Shown here piece by piece: positions 9,201 through 20,653 of a DNA stretch of 44,491 nucleotides. The translations under genes were made by a program, and so were the position numbers. The stretch covers positions 1 to 44,491 of the forward strand of contig JACQDD010000154.1 of assembly GCA_016201265.1 (NCBI GenBank), given 5' to 3'. The notes under the pieces were generated by a model. It ran no database searches. It was not told the DNA's origin and worked only from the letters and a program-made list of their open reading frames with translations. Within the stretch, counting starts at the first letter, position 1. Every line of letters starts with the position of its first letter. The stretch is from Terriglobales bacterium (GTDB lineage: Bacteria; Acidobacteriota; Terriglobia; Terriglobales; Acidobacteriaceae).

Positions 9201-9227
9201 CTGAACCCAGCATGAAATTTCGTTCAG
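9201..9227 (-). promoter_or_regulatory. Putative response-regulator box in front of the eight-gene operon
   Basis: On the minus strand the site has TTCATG and TTCAG half-sites whose starts are 11 bp apart, preceded by CTGAACGAAA. The spacing suits tandem binding of an OmpR-family dimer. A 17-bp core (9211-9227) matches 11429-11445 in 16 of 17 positions. It lies 64 nt upstream of the lipoprotein ATG. Confidence 0.5.
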
Positions 9228-9282
9228 GATTCGGGTGCGAAAAATTCGAGTGGCGAGCAGGGCTCTGAACATAACGCGGCTG

Positions 9283-10698
9283 TCAGTTCAGAGCTAACGG
9301 AAGTTCCACGCGGAATCGGCTGCCGCTGCCTTCTGTGCTACTGACCGTCACTTGGCCGTCATGAGCAGTGCAGATCGAGCGCACAATGGACAAGCCCAAG
9401 CCAGCTCCTCCCATCTGCCGGGAACGAGCCTTGTCGGCTCGATAGAAGCGATCAAAAATATGTGGGAGGTCACTGGCCGATATCCCCAGTCCAGTGTCCG
9501 CGATTTCGAGCACCGCTCTGCCATCCTGGGCGATGACGTGAATGCTAACCGAGCCGCCGCCGTCGGGCGTGTACTTGATCGCATTGTCTAGCAAGTTGAC
9601 TACGACCTGCTTGAGGCGCGAAGGATCACCTTCCACTTCAACCGAGGCTGTGCCATCACAATTAAGCGATATGCGCTTTTCCTCTGCGAGCAGTCGCATC
9701 TGGTCCGCCGTCGTCCGGACCAGTTCAGCCAGATCCAGACGTCCGCGCTCCACGCGTGCCTCGCCGGCGTCTAGGCGGGAAATCGCCAGCAGGCTTTCCA
9801 CGATCCTCGCCAGCCGTTGGGTCTCTTCCAAGGCGCTGCCGATTGTGTCCCGGATGTCATCCGGCACATCGCGTTCCTTCCCTGCTAATGCTTCCAGCTC
9901 TCCGTGAAGAATCGTCAATGGAGTGCGCAACTCGTGAGACGCGTCCGCAGAAAAGCGGTTGATCTGATGGAACGACTCCTCTAACCGTTCAATCATGTTG
10001 TTCAGGGCTGTTGCCAATCGTTCCAGTTCATCTCCGGTGTGTGCGACTGGCAACCGCTCACTTAGACTGCGGGAAGTGATCTGCTCAGCCTTTTGCCGAA
10101 TCTCGTCCACTGGACGCAAGGCGCGCCGCATCAGCACGTACCCACCTCCGATGGCGACCGCGACGATCAACGGCAGCCCCAGCGCGAAAGTGAACAGAAG
10201 ACCACGGAGCACTCCCTCGATCTGGTTGTAGGGGGCTCCTACCTCAATCAGAAATTGGCTACCATCGCTAGCCTTGAAGCGTAGTCCATGGAGGAGCAGT
10301 TCGTGGCCGTCGGGCATTTCAACTTCGTGGGAGAATTCTCGCCCTGATAACGATACTGTTGCGGGGACGAGGGATGGATCAAAGCTCCCGTCTCTCGGCC
10401 GTCCAGATACGAATATCTGCTTTCCGTCGGCTCTTGTGACTCGAATCAGGCGACCATTGATCTCAGGCGCGTAGTGCTCATTGATCTCGTTAACGACATA
10501 GTCCTCACCACTCTGGCCGATGGCAATGACCAGGGTCTCACCGATGGATCGTGCCTGCTTGCTGAGCGTCTCCTCCAGAGACTTCTGTAGATAACGTTCG
10601 AGTCCGAGGTAAGTGGCTGCTCCAAAGAGAAACAGCGCTCCCGCCAGCAGACCTGCGTACCAGAGTGCCATGCGGAAGCGGATGGAACGGGTGATCAC
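9283..10698 (-). CDS. Sensor histidine kinase of a metal-type two-component system
   Basis: 471 residues. The order is TM1 (about 11-33), a periplasmic sensor of about 130 residues, TM2 (about 167-190), HAMP, HisKA with phospho-acceptor H255 in ADASHELRTPLT, and a HATPase domain with N box (LLDNAIKYTPDG), G1 (DTGLGIS) and G2 (GGAGLGLSIV). The architecture matches CusS/CzcS-type heavy-metal sensors that autophosphorylate and pass phosphate to the adjacent regulator. Its GTG start shares GTGA with the regulator's stop, so the pair is co-translated. Metal sensing is inferred from architecture and the neighbouring efflux genes; no clear metal ligands are visible in the sensor part. Confidence 0.9.
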   Translation of the reverse strand: MITRSIRFRMALWYAGLLAGALFLFGAATYLGLERYLQKSLEETLSKQARSIGETLVIAIGQSGEDYVVNEINEHYAPEINGRLIRVTRADGKQIFVSGRPRDGSFDPSLVPATVSLSGREFSHEVEMPDGHELLLHGLRFKASDGSQFLIEVGAPYNQIEGVLRGLLFTFALGLPLIVAVAIGGGYVLMRRALRPVDEIRQKAEQITSRSLSERLPVAHTGDELERLATALNNMIERLEESFHQINRFSADASHELRTPLTILHGELEALAGKERDVPDDIRDTIGSALEETQRLARIVESLLAISRLDAGEARVERGRLDLAELVRTTADQMRLLAEEKRISLNCDGTASVEVEGDPSRLKQVVVNLLDNAIKYTPDGGGSVSIHVIAQDGRAVLEIADTGLGISASDLPHIFDRFYRADKARSRQMGGAGLGLSIVRSICTAHDGQVTVSSTEGSGSRFRVELPLALN

Positions 10699-11378
10699 GT
10701 TTCGACCTCATCTACGCTAATGACGTATCCCAGTCCACGGATCGTGCGAATCAACTTCCGCTCGTGGGGATCATCGACCTTGCTTCTAAGGTGACGCACG
10801 TAAACGTCAACGATGTTGGTCGCCCCGTCGAAGCTCTGGTCCCAAACGTGTTCCAGGATCATGGTTCGGGAAAGCACGCGGCCCGCGTTGGCCATCAAGT
10901 ACTCAAGCACTCCGTATTCTTTTGAGGTCAATTCAACCCGTTTACCCGCCCTTTTCACCTGTTGCGATAGACGGTCCAATTCCAGGTCTCCCGTCCGCAG
11001 CACGCTCGCTCTGGTAATCGGTCCGCGCCGGAGAAGGGCCTTGACCCGAACCAGAAGTTCGGCAAACGCGAAAGGCTTCGTCAGGTAATCATCAGCACCA
11101 GCTTCGAAGTGGTCGACCTTGTCACTGACGGAATCACGGGCGGTCAGAATCAGAACTGGGACCTGAGACTTCGATTTCCGGATTCGGTTCAGAACCTCAC
11201 CGCCCGTGAGGCCAGGAAGCATTAAGTCAAGAATAATGAGATCGTACTGATAGGTCTGGGCGAGTTCCCAGCCAGTCTTGCCGTCCCGCGCCACGTCGAC
11301 CGCAAAACGCTCCGCAGTCAGGCCTTTTACGACGAATCGGGAGACCTTGTCTTCGTCCTCGACCACGAGAATACGCAT
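10695..11378 (-). CDS. OmpR/CusR-family response regulator
   Basis: 227 residues: receiver domain with acidic pocket (VVEDED), phospho-acceptor D51 (LIILDLMLPG), Thr in LTARDS and Lys in LTKPFAF, then a winged-helix DNA-binding domain with the family pattern VELTSKEYGVLEYLM and NIVDVYVRHLRSKVD. It should bind tandem direct repeats when phosphorylated by the kinase encoded next. The ATG at 11378 gives the canonical MRILVVEDE start; a TTG at 11393 adds five residues and cannot be excluded. The motif at 11418-11445, immediately upstream, suggests autoregulation. Confidence 0.9.
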   Translation of the reverse strand: MRILVVEDEDKVSRFVVKGLTAERFAVDVARDGKTGWELAQTYQYDLIILDLMLPGLTGGEVLNRIRKSKSQVPVLILTARDSVSDKVDHFEAGADDYLTKPFAFAELLVRVKALLRRGPITRASVLRTGDLELDRLSQQVKRAGKRVELTSKEYGVLEYLMANAGRVLSRTMILEHVWDQSFDGATNIVDVYVRHLRSKVDDPHERKLIRTIRGLGYVISVDEVET

Positions 11379-11417
11379 TTCCCAGCCTGCCAAAGTAGAA
11401 GCTGAAAATTAAGTCCG

Positions 11418-11445
11418 CATGAATGCTACATGAAATTCCGTTCAG
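11418..11445 (-). promoter_or_regulatory. Putative response-regulator box between regulator and efflux operons
   Basis: Minus strand: two TTCATG half-sites 11 bp apart, preceded by CTGAACGGAA, almost identical to the site at 9201-9227. It lies 39 nt upstream of the regulator ATG and between the divergent regulator and efflux operons, where one site could serve both. Confidence 0.5.
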
Positions 11446-11894
11446 TTAATGAGCAGGTCGATTTGACGGACAGCCTGGAAATAGTAGAACATTGTGAAAC
11501 CGTGACTCGTCTTGTGGGGATAGTCGCATTGCTCTCTGTGCTGCCGTCATTTGTGACGGCACCGCTAACCCACGAGCATGCGAATAACGGCGGGCCGCGT
11601 GCGGAGAGTTTCGTCCATGCTCACTTCTCTTCACATCTGAAATCTAGTGATAGCAGGAGCGAGATCGGCCATGGAGAAAAAGGAGAGATCAGATACCTTG
11701 ATCTTTTCCAGGCGCAACCAGTTTCTGCGAGTGTCCCCCACTTTGTCGTGACCTCAGCATTCCGCATCTCAAGCGAATCTTCGAGCCACGGTTTTGTAGT
11801 TCTCGTCGAGCCGAATGCGCTCGCTCCGCCTCTAGTTCTCTCACTTCCAGCTCGATCCCCGCCTGCGCATCTACTTCTCCCGCATTTAGTGTGA
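11430..11894 (+). CDS. Small exported His/Pro-rich protein heading the efflux operon
   Basis: 154 residues at most. It has a hydrophobic stretch (RLVGIVALLSVLPSFVTA), a following HEHANN and several more His (VHAHFSSH), and a Pro-rich end (LPARSPPAHLLLPHL). Small His-containing proteins with a C-terminal R-x-P-P motif often precede metal efflux pumps (DUF2946-like), but I cannot assign the family firmly. The first ATG lies inside the presumed regulator box, so translation may start later, at TTG 11463 or GTG 11502; no strong ribosome-binding site decides. The gene is first in line with the CzcCBA-like genes, 120 nt before the next start. A periplasmic metal-binding or sensing-accessory role is possible. 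Confidence 0.5.
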   Translation: MKFRSVNEQVDLTDSLEIVEHCETVTRLVGIVALLSVLPSFVTAPLTHEHANNGGPRAESFVHAHFSSHLKSSDSRSEIGHGEKGEIRYLDLFQAQPVSASVPHFVVTSAFRISSESSSHGFVVLVEPNALAPPLVLSLPARSPPAHLLLPHLV

Positions 11895-12014
11895 CCGCTG
11901 GGGTGGCGGTTTCTTCCCCTTACATTTTGTGTCGTATCCACTGGGCCGAAGCTGCGTTCGCCAAAAGGCGAGTGTGACCAGTCCAGCATGCGCGTGGAGA
12001 CTTCTTACACCGTG

Positions 12015-13232
12015 ATGATGATCCGCAAATTTGCTATAGCAGCGATGATCTTGTTGCCGAGTCTTTGTGCTGGCCAGATACCGCTTGGTCTCGACCAAGC
12101 GATAGCAATCGCGTTGTCGCAACGGCCGGAACTCAAGGCGGCCGCGGCGCGCATCGAATCCGCGGAGCAACTACGAAGGCAATCGGGGTTGTTCCCCAAC
12201 CCCCGTTTCATATTTCAGTCAGAGAACATCCGAGCTTCCGATTTCAACTATGGACAGGATGCGGACACGTTTGCCTACGCCTCACAGGTAATCGAGACCT
12301 CTGGTCGGCGGAAGAATCGTATTGCGGTTGCCCAAGGGGCGGCGAATCGCAGTGAGCTTGAGGCCCAGTTGGGTCGGCGCGATATTGCGGAGATGGTCCG
12401 CGACGTCTACTGGAGTGCTCTTGCGGCTGAGGTAACGCGATCTCTTTACGACGAGAACCTGCAATTCTTTGATCAGATTCTTCAGTATCACGAAGCGCGT
12501 TTAAAGGAAGGCAAGGTGGCGGAAGTTGATGTGCTTCGTGTGCGTTTGGAGAGTGGCCGGCTGCGCGCTGCGGCTGACAATGCTCGCCTGGACGCCGAAC
12601 GGGCCCAGTTGGAGTTAGCTCGTGAACTGGGCACGCCCAGCGGGGGGCCGTGGAAACTGACCGAGGATATTGGACAACTCGAAACACCACGGACTGCTCA
12701 GAAATCGAGTATTGGGGAGCCGCGACCGGAGGGACGTTTGGCGGAACTGGCGGTTGCCCAAGCTCACAGTGTCCTTGGGCTGGAACGAGCGAACGGCCGG
12801 CCGGACCTGGACGCACTATTCGGGTACAAGCGGACAGGCGGACTCAATACGGCGATTGCGGGGCTGCAATTCAATATTCCGATCTTTAACCGAAATCAAG
12901 GTGCGAGGGCGGCCGCTGCTGCCAACGTCCGCGCTGCAGAACAAGATCTTGCCGCTACGCATGCCGTGCTGGAAACGGACCTGAGCCTCGCCCGCAAACA
13001 GTATGGCGCCAGGCGCGAACAGGTAGAAAGCATTTTCCGGCCATTGAGGGACCAGGCGGTTGAGATTTCGGATATCAGCAGGGCCGCCTATCGTGAAGGT
13101 GGGCTGGACTTGCTGCGCCTCCTGGATGCCGAGCGGCTACGCGTGGATGCCCAAATCTCATTAGTACGCGCTCTCAATGAGTTTCACCGCAGTGTGACAG
13201 CTCTGGAGCGAGCAGAAGGAGTACAGCCTTGA
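12015..13232 (+). CDS. CzcC/CusC-type outer-membrane efflux protein
   Basis: 405 residues with a signal peptide (MIRKFAIAAMILLPSLCAGQ). It has the duplicated alpha-helical hairpin pattern of TolC-family factors (LDQAIAIALSQRPELKAAAARI; later HEARLKEGKVAEVDVLRVRLE; near the end YREGGLDLLRLLDAERLRVD). It forms the outer-membrane duct of a tripartite heavy-metal pump. The frame is open from 11988, but ATG 12015 (or 12018) puts the basic MIRK at the signal start and has GGAG about 15 nt upstream. It joins the next gene by TGATG overlap. Confidence 0.85.
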   Translation: MMIRKFAIAAMILLPSLCAGQIPLGLDQAIAIALSQRPELKAAAARIESAEQLRRQSGLFPNPRFIFQSENIRASDFNYGQDADTFAYASQVIETSGRRKNRIAVAQGAANRSELEAQLGRRDIAEMVRDVYWSALAAEVTRSLYDENLQFFDQILQYHEARLKEGKVAEVDVLRVRLESGRLRAAADNARLDAERAQLELARELGTPSGGPWKLTEDIGQLETPRTAQKSSIGEPRPEGRLAELAVAQAHSVLGLERANGRPDLDALFGYKRTGGLNTAIAGLQFNIPIFNRNQGARAAAAANVRAAEQDLAATHAVLETDLSLARKQYGARREQVESIFRPLRDQAVEISDISRAAYREGGLDLLRLLDAERLRVDAQISLVRALNEFHRSVTALERAEGVQP

Positions 13233-14437
13233 TGCACCGTTTAGGGACGATCTTCGTGCTGATGTGCATTCTGTGGTTAACCGCTTGTGATCGGGCCAAT
13301 CAGACTGCCGCGGCCTCGCAGGAAAAGGCCGCGCAGCATAAGAGCGATGAAGTCTCGCTGCCGGTTTCGGAGCAGACCGGAAGCACCTTTCAAGTGGAAA
13401 CCTTGGCGGCGAGCAATGAGCCAGAGTTGCTGCGAGTTCCTGGCAGGATCACCCTCGCCGACAACGGTAGCTGGCGCGTAGGTGTCCTTACCAGTGGCCG
13501 GGTGGAACAGGTGTACGTGAATTCTGGAGACTTCGTTGACAAAGGCCAGGTTCTGGCCGGGATGCACAGCCACGATGTACATGAGGCTCGCGCGGCGTAT
13601 CAAACATCTAGGTCCGATCTGTCTCGCGCTGAGGCCGCCGCTGCTCTTGCTCAGAAAAACTACGACCGTACGCAGCGGCTGTACTCGCTGAAGGCGGCGT
13701 CCCTCGAAGAGGTGGAACGTGCTCGGCAAGAACTGGTGAACGCGCAGGCCGCCGTTCGCGACGAGCAGATCGACGTCGAGAAGGAGCGCGTTCACCTTAA
13801 GGACACTCTTGGGATTCCTCCCGATCCAGGTGTGGAATATCGCGGTAACGATGCCGATTTGATCCCTATCCGCGCTCCAGGCGCGGGATACGTTCTGGCA
13901 AAAAATGTCTCAGCAGGAACCGTGGTTGACCCGACCAAGGATGTATTTGTCATCGGTGATTTGAAACGTCTTTGGATGATCGCATCCGTCAACGAAACCA
14001 ACATAGCGCGCCTGCGCGCCGGGCAGCGTGCCAATGTGAATGTCAACGCATTCGCCAACGAACATTTCACGGGAAAGGTAACCAACCTCGGGCAGGAACT
14101 CGACCCGGTGACGCGTGTTATGCGAGTGAGAATCGAGCTTGAGAATCCGTCCATCAAGCTGCGCCCCGAGATGCTGGCGACGGCGGAAATCGCGGTGGGT
14201 GGCTCCAGGCCTCTGTTGCTTCTGCCCAGTGAAGCAGTGCAACAAATCAATGGCCAGGACGTAGTTTTCGTGCGCAAGTCCGCGGATCGTTTTGAGATGC
14301 GACCGGTTCGTACAGGTGAGACAGTCGGCGGTCGGCTTGCAATCCTTGAAGGTGTCAAAGCGGGCGATGCTGTGGTGATACGAGGTAGTTTCCTGCTGAA
14401 GTCGCAACTCTTGAAATCCTCGATGGAAAGCGAGTAG
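13232..14437 (+). CDS. CzcB/CusB-type periplasmic adaptor lipoprotein
   Basis: 401 residues. Lipoprotein signal with clear lipobox (CILWLTAC). Then the membrane-fusion order: lipoyl-like half (GVLTSGRVEQVYVNSGDFVD), a helical hairpin (about 115-190, KNYDRTQRLYSLKAASLEEV), the second lipoyl half (IRAPGAGYVLAKNVSAGTVV) and beta-barrel domain (MIASVNETNIARLRAG). It bridges the RND pump and the outer-membrane duct. The ATG at 13232 overlaps the previous stop by one base, with AAGGAG 12 nt upstream; TTG 13229 is an alternative. No long His-rich N-terminus of CusF-like type is present. Confidence 0.85.
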   Translation: MHRLGTIFVLMCILWLTACDRANQTAAASQEKAAQHKSDEVSLPVSEQTGSTFQVETLAASNEPELLRVPGRITLADNGSWRVGVLTSGRVEQVYVNSGDFVDKGQVLAGMHSHDVHEARAAYQTSRSDLSRAEAAAALAQKNYDRTQRLYSLKAASLEEVERARQELVNAQAAVRDEQIDVEKERVHLKDTLGIPPDPGVEYRGNDADLIPIRAPGAGYVLAKNVSAGTVVDPTKDVFVIGDLKRLWMIASVNETNIARLRAGQRANVNVNAFANEHFTGKVTNLGQELDPVTRVMRVRIELENPSIKLRPEMLATAEIAVGGSRPLLLLPSEAVQQINGQDVVFVRKSADRFEMRPVRTGETVGGRLAILEGVKAGDAVVIRGSFLLKSQLLKSSMESE

Positions 14438-14445
14438 ACGTCGCG

Positions 14446-17571
<3,126 letters not shown>

Positions 17572-17626
17572 TTGCAGCACCTGACCCGTGTCTTGGCCAC
17601 CAATCTGGGTCACAAGGAAACAGCGT

Positions 17627-18640
17627 TCAGTGCGAGTGGGGCGCCAGGCCATCGTGGCCGTGCTCAGCTATCTGATGATAGCTTTCCCCCGCCTTATCAG
17701 AGGGGTCCACGTGAACCACTGCAAGCGAAAGGTATCGGAGGTGATGGAGCAATTCATGGTTCACCTGGGCAGCGATAGCATGGCCCTCTGCCACAGATAA
17801 GTGAGGAGTAACGGCAATGTTCACCTGTGCATGAAGCCGGTGTCCCAACCACCTGGCGCGTACTTCGTTGACGCCGACAACGCCGGGAACATGGCTGACA
17901 GCATGTCGAATCTCATCGATCACGTCCGGCTCGACTCCGTCCAGTGCACGAGTGAACACATCCTTGCCCGATTGCCAGACGATGCCCAGGATGGCGACCG
18001 TGATTAACAGACCAACAATCGGATCGGCTAGTGGATATCCGAAGTAAACACCTAAAGCTCCGAAGAGCACGGCCAGGCTGGTCCAGCCGTCAACGCGCGC
18101 GTGGTACCCATCGGCCACCAGCGCGGCGCTGCCAATCTCCTTGCCGACCTTGATACGGAATAAAGCGACACCTTCGTTGCCGAGAAAACCAATGATCGAC
18201 GCCACCATGACTGCGCCTAAATGACCGATGGCTACCGGGTGAAACAGCCGGTCGATAGACTCATAGGCCGCGACGACTGCACTGAACAAAATCATCGCCA
18301 CGACGGTCATTCCGGCCAGGTCCTCTACCCGGCCATAGCCGAACGAAAAACGTTTGCTGGCTTTCTTGCGGGCGAAAAGGAAAGCAATGCCCAGCGGGAC
18401 TGCGGTAGCTGCATCGCCAAAGTTGTGGATGGTATCGGCAAGCAGAGCGACACTGTGCGAGAGAACGACAATGACGATCTGGAACAGGGCAGTTACCAGC
18501 AATCCCACAAAGGACCACTTCACAGCCCAGAGGCCGCGGGCCGAGGTCGTGATGGAAGGATCGATGCGACCATGCAGATGAGAATGGGGATGGTCTCCAT
18601 GCCCGCCATGTTCATGGTCGCCGTGGGGGTGGTCGCTCAT
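17627..18640 (-). CDS. czcD: CDF cation efflux protein, zinc type
   Basis: 337 residues. The N-terminus is strongly His-rich (nine His in the first 24 residues), followed by six transmembrane segments and a cytoplasmic C-terminal domain (HAVSHVPGVVGVNEVRARW). Both metal-site signatures are HxxxD: LLADTIHNFGD in TM2 and LVADGYHARVDG in TM5, the arrangement of Zn2+ (and Co2+/Cd2+) CDF exporters rather than the DxxxD of Mn/Fe types. It exports cytoplasmic metal to the periplasm, where the CzcCBA-like pump could take over. It starts 38 nt after the methyltransferase gene, probably in one transcript. The gene symbol is by family resemblance. Confidence 0.88.
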   Translation of the reverse strand: MSDHPHGDHEHGGHGDHPHSHLHGRIDPSITTSARGLWAVKWSFVGLLVTALFQIVIVVLSHSVALLADTIHNFGDAATAVPLGIAFLFARKKASKRFSFGYGRVEDLAGMTVVAMILFSAVVAAYESIDRLFHPVAIGHLGAVMVASIIGFLGNEGVALFRIKVGKEIGSAALVADGYHARVDGWTSLAVLFGALGVYFGYPLADPIVGLLITVAILGIVWQSGKDVFTRALDGVEPDVIDEIRHAVSHVPGVVGVNEVRARWLGHRLHAQVNIAVTPHLSVAEGHAIAAQVNHELLHHLRYLSLAVVHVDPSDKAGESYHQIAEHGHDGLAPHSH

Positions 18641-18678
18641 CGGGCCCTAGCTCGCAGGTGGCTCCTCATTATCTCCCA

Positions 18679-19716
18679 TCACCGCGCAGCGAGAGCGGGC
18701 CTTTCCACGAGAACAAACCATGTGTTGTTGAACACGCCTTCATCGACAACCTTGAAACCCGCGCGCTGAGCCATGGTCCGCCATTCTCTTCTTGGTGTGA
18801 GAAAGAACGAAAATACGTTCCCGACCGCGAACATCGGCCAGCTTGGAACCCAGACACCCATCAAGAAACGTCCTCCGGGTTTGAGAGTACGGAAGATCTC
18901 GCGGAGTCCCTGCTCCTTCTGATGTCCGAGGTGATCGTAAACGTGCGTACTCACCGCGCTGTCGAAGGTCTGATCCTCGAAAGGCAGGGCGGTCAGGTCT
19001 GCTTTCTCGATCGTGACGCGCTCGTTGAGATTGGCGAGTCGCAGGTTCTGTTTCAGCAGATCAAGGCCGCCATCCTCTATGTATGTCGCGTCGAAGCGGT
19101 CCACGGCGACCACACGGCCGTTTTTCAGGATCCGGCTCAAAGCGATCGTGGTGCGACCCGCGCCGCTACCAGCATCCAGCACCAAGTCATGATCGCTTCG
19201 CAGCAGGTCCACCATGGGAAGAACAACGTAATCACGCCAGCGGAATGAGGACATGATGAGGTTCCCCACAACGAAGCCTTCGCCCAACAGAAGGGCCAAG
19301 AAAGACAAGGGCCACAGGTTCGGCTTTGTGACCTGCAGCACGATCGCCGCGGAAACAGCTATGGCGCTGACAACCGCGAGTCCATTCATCCACCCTGGCC
19401 CCCACCCGAACCTGTACTCGTTGCTGGCAGCGGCAGCATGACCTGTGATCCGATGTAGGCGCTGGACCAATCTCACCGGAGCGAGGACGTAAGCCGACGC
19501 CAGCAATACGAGTCCGCCGAGAACGTGAAATCCGCCAAAGAGGAAGATAGAACTGGATACTGGTTTCAGCCCCGGCACATACAGTAGAAGAACCGACCCA
19601 ACAGCAATGCCGCCAAGGCCTACAATCCACATGTGACGATGTGCGTTGCTGTGTTTTCGATGGCTAGCGGTTGGTTTCCCTTCCAGAGTGCTCATTGCCA
19701 GTTTGTAGTTTTCCAT
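18679..19716 (-). CDS. Membrane-anchored class I SAM-dependent methyltransferase
   Basis: 345 residues. The N-terminal half has about four hydrophobic segments (MWIVGLGGIAVGSVLLLYV; IFLFGGFHVLGGLVLLASAY; LAVVSAIAVSAAIVLQV; LSFLALLLGEGFVVGNLI). The C-terminal half is a Rossmann methyltransferase with motif I LVLDAGSGAGRTTIAL, acidic DRFD at strand 2 and TFDSAVSTHVYDHL. The substrate is unknown; a lipid or membrane-associated small molecule is plausible given the anchor. ATG 19716 has AGGAG 8 nt upstream. It is divergent from the TetR gene, with a 163-nt region holding two inverted repeats, and is followed by the CDF gene. Confidence 0.8.
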   Translation of the reverse strand: MENYKLAMSTLEGKPTASHRKHSNAHRHMWIVGLGGIAVGSVLLLYVPGLKPVSSSIFLFGGFHVLGGLVLLASAYVLAPVRLVQRLHRITGHAAAASNEYRFGWGPGWMNGLAVVSAIAVSAAIVLQVTKPNLWPLSFLALLLGEGFVVGNLIMSSFRWRDYVVLPMVDLLRSDHDLVLDAGSGAGRTTIALSRILKNGRVVAVDRFDATYIEDGGLDLLKQNLRLANLNERVTIEKADLTALPFEDQTFDSAVSTHVYDHLGHQKEQGLREIFRTLKPGGRFLMGVWVPSWPMFAVGNVFSFFLTPRREWRTMAQRAGFKVVDEGVFNNTWFVLVERPALAAR

Positions 19717-19742
19717 TCGGATGCTCCTCTCGGTTCCGATCT

Positions 19743-19800
19743 GTTTCAGGACACTGTGTACAGAAACGATCTACTCGTCCATAATGAGGAAGCGTACGAG
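19743..19800. promoter_or_regulatory. Inverted repeats in the methyltransferase/TetR divergent promoter region
   Basis: Two inverted repeats: GTTTC-N15-GAAAC (19743-19767) and CTCGT-N17-ACGAG (19774-19800). TetR regulators usually bind such dyads next to their own gene, so either could be the operator. Arm length is only five bases, so chance is not excluded. Confidence 0.35.
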
Positions 19801-19879
19801 TTCGGTCAATGAACACTGATCCAAAACTGTTGTTTTCAAGACACACCAGGGCAGATTGTTCAGAATTGAGGAACAGCGA

Positions 19880-20473
19880 GTGAAAACAAGAACCGAGGAC
19901 CGTCGAGTTGCGCGCACCCGCCAACTTCTGCGGGACGCCCTGGTATCCCTGATTATTCAGAAGGGGTACGAGTCTGTCACAGTGAAGGATGTAACCGACC
20001 TGGCGAACGTAGGACGTTCCACGTTTTACGCGCACTTTGTGGACAAAGAGCAGTTGCTTCTGAGCGGCCTCGATCGGCTTCAAGAGGTCATGAGTCAGCG
20101 GCAGGAGGCTGCCCTGACGAAACAGGCGAGTCCGCTCGCGCGTGGTTTAGCATTCAGCCTTCCCTTGTTTCAGCACGTCTATCAACAAAGGAACGTTTGC
20201 AGGGCGATCTTCGGGCGACAAGGTGGAGCCGCAGTTCAGCATAGAGTCCGCCGTCTCCTTGTGAAGCTGGTTCGAGAGGATCTAAAAGGGCTGGGTCTGA
20301 CGGAGATGCGCCGGACTCTGCCTTCCGAGGCAGTAGTTCACTTTGCGGTAGGTTCTCTGCTGGCAATCTTGAGCTGGTGGGCAGAAGGACGATCCGGTCT
20401 GTCGCCAGAGGACGCCGACAATCTCTTTCGTGAACTCACAATGCCAGGCGTCGTTGCAGTCCTGGGCTCCTGA
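19880..20473 (+). CDS. TetR/AcrR-family transcriptional regulator
   Basis: 197 residues from a GTG start. The N-terminal TetR helix-turn-helix reads VKDVTDLANVGRSTFYAHF followed by DKEQLL; the C-terminal ligand-binding half is divergent (LARGLAFSLPLFQHVYQQR, LLAILSWWAEGRSGLSPED). GTG at 19880 is chosen because GAGGA lies 7 nt upstream; the frame opens at a TTG at 19856 with no ribosome-binding site. It is divergent from the methyltransferase-CDF pair, which it probably represses. A 44-codon gene follows 45 nt downstream. The inducing ligand is unknown. Confidence 0.85.
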   Translation: MKTRTEDRRVARTRQLLRDALVSLIIQKGYESVTVKDVTDLANVGRSTFYAHFVDKEQLLLSGLDRLQEVMSQRQEAALTKQASPLARGLAFSLPLFQHVYQQRNVCRAIFGRQGGAAVQHRVRRLLVKLVREDLKGLGLTEMRRTLPSEAVVHFAVGSLLAILSWWAEGRSGLSPEDADNLFRELTMPGVVAVLGS

Positions 20474-20518
20474 AAAAGGGAGAGCCGGCGCCCTTTCGAT
20501 AGCCGCAAGGCTTCGCAC

Positions 20519-20653
20519 ATGGCTCATGCCACTTCAGTCCGAACTGGGCGAGTGATCCTCGCAGTGGGGATTGTGCTGCTGATACTGACCTTGTTGATGT
20601 ATGGTTCAGACTTGCTTCGCTGGATCGTAGATCACCAGAACTGGTTGGACTAG
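20519..20653 (+). CDS. Predicted 44-residue single-pass membrane peptide
   Basis: An ATG-to-TAG frame of 44 codons. The peptide has a short basic head (VRTGR), one hydrophobic helix (VILAVGIVLLILTLLMYG) and an amphipathic, Trp-containing tail (LLRWIVDHQNWLD). AAGG lies 8 nt before the ATG. The clean signal-anchor shape and position just after the TetR gene argue for a real product; there is no functional assignment. It is too short for automated length cut-offs. Confidence 0.5.
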   Translation: MAHATSVRTGRVILAVGIVLLILTLLMYGSDLLRWIVDHQNWLD

